23,921 nucleotides of DNA from Akkermansiaceae bacterium UBA1315 (GTDB taxonomy: Bacteria > Verrucomicrobiota > Verrucomicrobiia > Verrucomicrobiales > Akkermansiaceae): positions 3,744-27,664 of the forward strand of contig DBTN01000003.1 in assembly GCA_002307065.1 (NCBI GenBank), in the 5' to 3' direction. A program made the translations under genes and the position numbers. Shown here in pieces: positions 21,135 to 23,921 of this stretch. Below the pieces are notes generated by a model, which saw nothing but the letters and a program-made list of their open reading frames with translations, did no database searches and was not told the DNA's origin. Numbering within the stretch: position 1 is the first letter of the stretch; each line of letters opens with the position of its first letter.

Positions 21135-21794
21135 TCAGTCAGGACGAACCGGTGGTACTTTTCGGTTGTTCAGTTTGGCACGGATAATTTCGATGACCAT
21201 CGGAAGAAGCGAAAATCCGATGATGCCGAAGACGACGAGTTCGAAATTGTTCTTCACGATAGGAATCTGGCCAAAAATGTATCCGGCGGGGAGCAACAGA
21301 CCGACCCACAGAATCGCGCCGATGACATTGAAATACATGAAGCGCTTGTAGTCCATCTGGCCGGAACCGGCGACGAAAGGCGCGAACGTGCGAACGATCG
21401 GCACGAACCGGGCGATGATGATGGTTTTTCCACCGTAGCGGACAAAGAACTCCGAAGTTTTATCGATGTGGCTTTGTTTGATGAAACGTGGAAACGTCCG
21501 AATCGCCCAAGCACCGCATTTACGGCCGATCCAGTAGTTCGCGGTATCGCCAAGGATTGCGGCGGCGAGCATGATGGCTCCGGCGATGCCAACGTTAATC
21601 CCGGAATTTTCACCGGCGGCGAGTGCCCCGACGGCGAAAAGCAGGGAATCGCCCGGAAGAAATGGGGTGATGACCAATCCGGTTTCGCAAAAAATGATCA
21701 GGAAAAGCAGCCCATAGACGAGCGGACCATAATTTTGAGTGAAGGTTTCAAGGTGCTCCTGGATGTGCAGGATGAAGTCGATGATTTCGGTCAT
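21135..21794 (-). CDS. DedA-family (VTT domain) membrane protein
   Basis: 219 residues with several hydrophobic segments (about 24-40, 46-60, 66-82, 155-175 and 186-204). DedA proteins are inner-membrane proteins, some of which act as flippases for phospholipid or undecaprenyl phosphate carriers and support membrane homeostasis. Conserved family features are the acidic FCETGL (35-40), the PFLPGDSLL re-entrant motif (44-52), GDTANYWIGRK (82-92) and the Arg-bearing RFVPIVRTFAPFVAG (129-143). It begins 3 bp after the gpsA stop, in one transcription unit with gpsA and plsY, which fits a phospholipid-related role. Confidence 0.93.
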   Translation of the reverse strand: MTEIIDFILHIQEHLETFTQNYGPLVYGLLFLIIFCETGLVITPFLPGDSLLFAVGALAAGENSGINVGIAGAIMLAAAILGDTANYWIGRKCGAWAIRTFPRFIKQSHIDKTSEFFVRYGGKTIIIARFVPIVRTFAPFVAGSGQMDYKRFMYFNVIGAILWVGLLLPAGYIFGQIPIVKNNFELVVFGIIGFSLLPMVIEIIRAKLNNRKVPPVRPD

Positions 21795-21797
21795 GGT

Positions 21798-22808
21798 TCA
21801 GTCGGTTTCAGGTCGAGGGTCGCGGTTGAGAAGTTCCTTCATGGCGAGGGGAACCGGTTTGCCTTCGTAAAGAATGCTGAAAACGGCGTCGATGATCGGA
21901 GTGCGCACGCCAGCGCGGCGTGCGGCTTCGTGAATGGAAAGGGTATTCGGCACGCCTTCGGCGATCATGCCGAGAGATGTGACAGCTTCTTCAAGCGTCT
22001 TCCCTCCGCCAAGCGCGAGGCCGACGCGGTGGTTTCTTGAATGTTCGGAAAAGCAGGTGACAAGCAAATCTCCGACGCCCGAGAGCCCGGAAAAAGTTTC
22101 CACTCGACCACCGAGTGCGGTGCCGAGCCGCGTCATTTCCGCGAGCGCGCGGGTGACCAGCGCAGCCACCGCGTTGTCGCCAAGACCGAGGCCGTGAGCC
22201 ATTCCGGCGGCGATGGCGTAAACGTTTTTCACCGCACCGCCGAGTTCGATGCCGGCGAGATCATCGCTGGTGTAGGAACGGAAATGTGGAAAGGTGAAAA
22301 GCTCTTGGAGCTGGATCGCGAGATCGTGATCTTCCGAACCGATGACCGCGCAGGTCGCCAAACCGGTTGCGATTTCTTCGGCGTGATTCGGTCCGGAAAT
22401 CGCGGCGATCGGATTTTTCGGAAACGTTTCGCGAAGGATTTCGCTCATCCGGTCACCGGTTTGTTTCTCGATGCCTTTTGCACAAGAAAGAAGGGTGACG
22501 GTTTCCGATAAACCAGCGTCGGCGAGAATTTTGGCGGTGTCGCGGGTCGCGGAGGTGGGGACGACAAACAGCAGTAAGGAATGAGCGAGCGCGTCTGTTA
22601 GATTTGCCGAGGCGGTGACGTTTTCGTCGAGCGTGACACCGCTGAGGTAGTGCGGGTTTTTTCGATCGCGATTGATCGCGTCTGCGGTCACCGGATCCCG
22701 GCCGATGAGCGTGATGGCATCGAGCTTTGGCGAAAGCAGTTTGGCAAGAGCGGTGCCGAACGAGCCGGAACCGATGATGGCGGCGGATAAAAACGAAGCG
22801 TCAGACAT
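21798..22808 (-). CDS. gpsA: Glycerol-3-phosphate dehydrogenase [NAD(P)+]
   Basis: GpsA reduces dihydroxyacetone phosphate to sn-glycerol-3-phosphate, the backbone precursor of phospholipids. It has 336 residues. The N-terminal Rossmann motif is IIGSGSFGTALAKLL (11-25). The middle segment includes SCAKGIE (108-114) and SGPNHAEEIATG (138-149). The catalytic Lys194 is in GGAVKNVYAIAAG, and FSGLSGVGDLLVTCFSEHSRNHRVG (239-263) is the substrate region. The start overlaps the plsY stop by 8 bp, and dedA follows after 3 bp. Its product is the direct substrate of PlsY, so the overlap makes functional sense. Confidence 0.98.
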   Translation of the reverse strand: MSDASFLSAAIIGSGSFGTALAKLLSPKLDAITLIGRDPVTADAINRDRKNPHYLSGVTLDENVTASANLTDALAHSLLLFVVPTSATRDTAKILADAGLSETVTLLSCAKGIEKQTGDRMSEILRETFPKNPIAAISGPNHAEEIATGLATCAVIGSEDHDLAIQLQELFTFPHFRSYTSDDLAGIELGGAVKNVYAIAAGMAHGLGLGDNAVAALVTRALAEMTRLGTALGGRVETFSGLSGVGDLLVTCFSEHSRNHRVGLALGGGKTLEEAVTSLGMIAEGVPNTLSIHEAARRAGVRTPIIDAVFSILYEGKPVPLAMKELLNRDPRPETD

Positions 22809-23505
22809 GTTTCGCCTTTCGCTTGGGCTCGAACCGATTTTCCGTGCCGGCGCGGAGCCGTTGGAGGTTGGTCCGGTGTTTCCAGATGGCGAGCACAGCG
22901 ATCAAAACGGTGAAGAAAAACAGCGGTTTGTTCCAAGTGCCATTGGCGATTTTTCCGTGGTAGTAAGAACCCCACAAGGTCACGACCGGCAGAACCGCGG
23001 CGGCGACCACGCTGGCCAGGGAAACGTAGCGGCTGGTGAGGAAAACGAGGAGCCAGACGATGATCAAAATCACCACTCCGGCGGGCATCAGGGCGATCAG
23101 CACACCGGCGGAAGTAGCAATTCCTTTGCCACCTTTGAAGGCAACCCACGGCGAATAGTTGTGGCCGAGGATCGCACACAAACCGGTCACCACTTGAAAA
23201 ATTTGGGCCGTGAGCATCGGGAAATTTTTGGCATACGGCAGCAACGCTTCCACGGTCATCGGGTTGTTGATGCCGTCGAATCGGATCAAAGAGATCGCGA
23301 CGAGGGTGGGGATGATGCCTTTCAGTGCGTCCAGCACCAGGCAGGTGATGCCGTATTTTTTCCCGACGACGCGAAGGACGTTGGTTGCACCGATGTTACC
23401 GGAGCCGTGTTGGCGGATATCGATTCCTTTTGCCTTGGCGATGATCAGGCCGAAAGGCACCGAGCCGAGGAGAAACGCGAAAAGCGGGCAGAGCCAGAGT
23501 TGCAT
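22801..23505 (-). CDS. plsY: Glycerol-3-phosphate acyltransferase PlsY
   Basis: PlsY acylates sn-glycerol-3-phosphate with acyl-phosphate to form lysophosphatidic acid in the inner membrane. It has 234 residues and several transmembrane segments. The three conserved motifs are present: GSGNIGATNVLR (34-45), LDALKG (58-63), and GHNYSPWVAFKGGKGIATS (114-132). The C-terminal tail is basic and slightly longer than in short homologues. The stop lies inside the start of gpsA (8-bp overlap), and the cyclophilin gene ends 21 bp upstream, so the four genes cyclophilin, plsY, gpsA and dedA look cotranscribed. Confidence 0.97.
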   Translation of the reverse strand: MQLWLCPLFAFLLGSVPFGLIIAKAKGIDIRQHGSGNIGATNVLRVVGKKYGITCLVLDALKGIIPTLVAISLIRFDGINNPMTVEALLPYAKNFPMLTAQIFQVVTGLCAILGHNYSPWVAFKGGKGIATSAGVLIALMPAGVVILIIVWLLVFLTSRYVSLASVVAAAVLPVVTLWGSYYHGKIANGTWNKPLFFFTVLIAVLAIWKHRTNLQRLRAGTENRFEPKRKAKHV

Positions 23506-23526
23506 GGACGGAAAATAAAAGGGGGG

Positions 23527-23921
23527 TTACTCGGCGGTCGCGGATTCGATCACGACGTTTTTGATCGGCACGTCGCCCGATGGCATTTCCATTTTTTGAC
23601 CGGTCACCGGATGACGCATGGTGATGTTCGATTCCCCGGTTTCGACGGCCTTGATTTTGTCGACGACGTCCATGCCTTCGATCACTTTGCCAAATACTGC
23701 GTAGCCGCCGTTGCTCGGGTAATTCAGCGCCGCGTTGTCGTTTACGTTGATGAAAAATTGGGCGGTCGCACTGTTGGGGTCATTGGTACGGGCCATGGCG
23801 ATCGTGCCGCGATCGTTTTTCAATCCGTTGCGGCCTTCGTTGACGATGCCTTTACCGGTTGGTTTTTCGACGATGCGTCCGCCTTCGAGTCCGAATCCGC
23901 CGCCTTGGATCATGAAGCCGT
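23527..23921 (-). CDS. Cyclophilin-type peptidyl-prolyl isomerase, C-terminal part (5' end outside window)
   Basis: The last 131 residues of a cyclophilin. The frame is open through the window edge and enters at GFMIQGGGFG, which normally follows the catalytic FHRVIP segment that lies outside. Visible family landmarks are NEGRNGLKNDRGTIAMART, SATAQFFINVNDN, GGYAVFGKVIEGMDVVDKIKAVETG and the terminal VVIESATAE, very close to E. coli PpiB. It is probably PpiB-like, but whether it is exported cannot be seen without the N-terminus. plsY follows after 21 bp. Confidence 0.95.
   Translation of the reverse strand, partial: GFMIQGGGFGLEGGRIVEKPTGKGIVNEGRNGLKNDRGTIAMARTNDPNSATAQFFINVNDNAALNYPSNGGYAVFGKVIEGMDVVDKIKAVETGESNITMRHPVTGQKMEMPSGDVPIKNVVIESATAE

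Overview
The window looks like ordinary chromosome from a member of the Verrucomicrobiota (PVC superphylum), with G+C in the mid-50s percent by eye. The clearest lineage hint is SecA. Its segment just before the Walker A motif (a Trp-Glu-Met-Ile-x-Phe-Asp-Val-Gln stretch) resembles chlamydial SecA, as I remember it, more than the proteobacterial form. The mix of families also fits: SHD1-type C-terminal domains, DUF4332-like proteins and a Bacteroides-type mannonate SDR. This placement is inference, because there is no rRNA gene in the window. I saw no tRNA, rRNA, CRISPR array, prophage or insertion sequence.

Layout. Positions 1-1743 (minus) hold the start of secA and an SDR oxidoreductase. 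tilS (plus) follows, converging on a long minus-strand run from uvrB at 8324 down to 2792: uvrB, a small HTH-like protein, a two-helix zinc-ribbon membrane protein, a tandem FKBP isomerase, a rhodanese lipoprotein, ppnP and a DUF2459-like lipoprotein. From 8559 to 17492 (plus) come a conserved small protein, a HIT protein, uxaC, valS, a DUF4332/zinc-ribbon membrane protein, a thioredoxin-like lipoprotein without cysteines, trxB and a complete yefM-yoeB toxin-antitoxin pair. aroG (DAHP synthase, minus) converges on yoeB. tlyA and a transglutaminase-like protease (plus) follow. The last block (minus) is a cyclophilin, plsY, gpsA, dedA and lolA, separated from the transglutaminase gene by a 25-bp perfect inverted repeat that looks like a REPIN.

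How the genes fit together. plsY and gpsA supply consecutive steps of phospholipid synthesis (glycerol-3-phosphate, then lysophosphatidate) and overlap by 8 bp, with the membrane protein DedA 3 bp downstream. The FKBP, cyclophilin, rhodanese, LolA and thioredoxin-like proteins are envelope functions. uxaC and the SDR probably belong to glucuronate-to-2-keto-3-deoxygluconate catabolism, although they lie almost 8 kb apart. secA, tilS, uvrB, valS, trxB and tlyA are housekeeping genes.

The most unusual signals are not genes. The palindromic hexamer ACCGGT occurs about 57 times by hand count, against about 7 expected from composition, which recalls HIP1 in cyanobacteria. There is a REPIN-like element between convergent genes. 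Two proteins share a 2TM plus five-cysteine ribbon module. UvrB and SecA carry lineage-type insertions. Recognisable Shine-Dalgarno sequences are almost absent, with tilS the exception.
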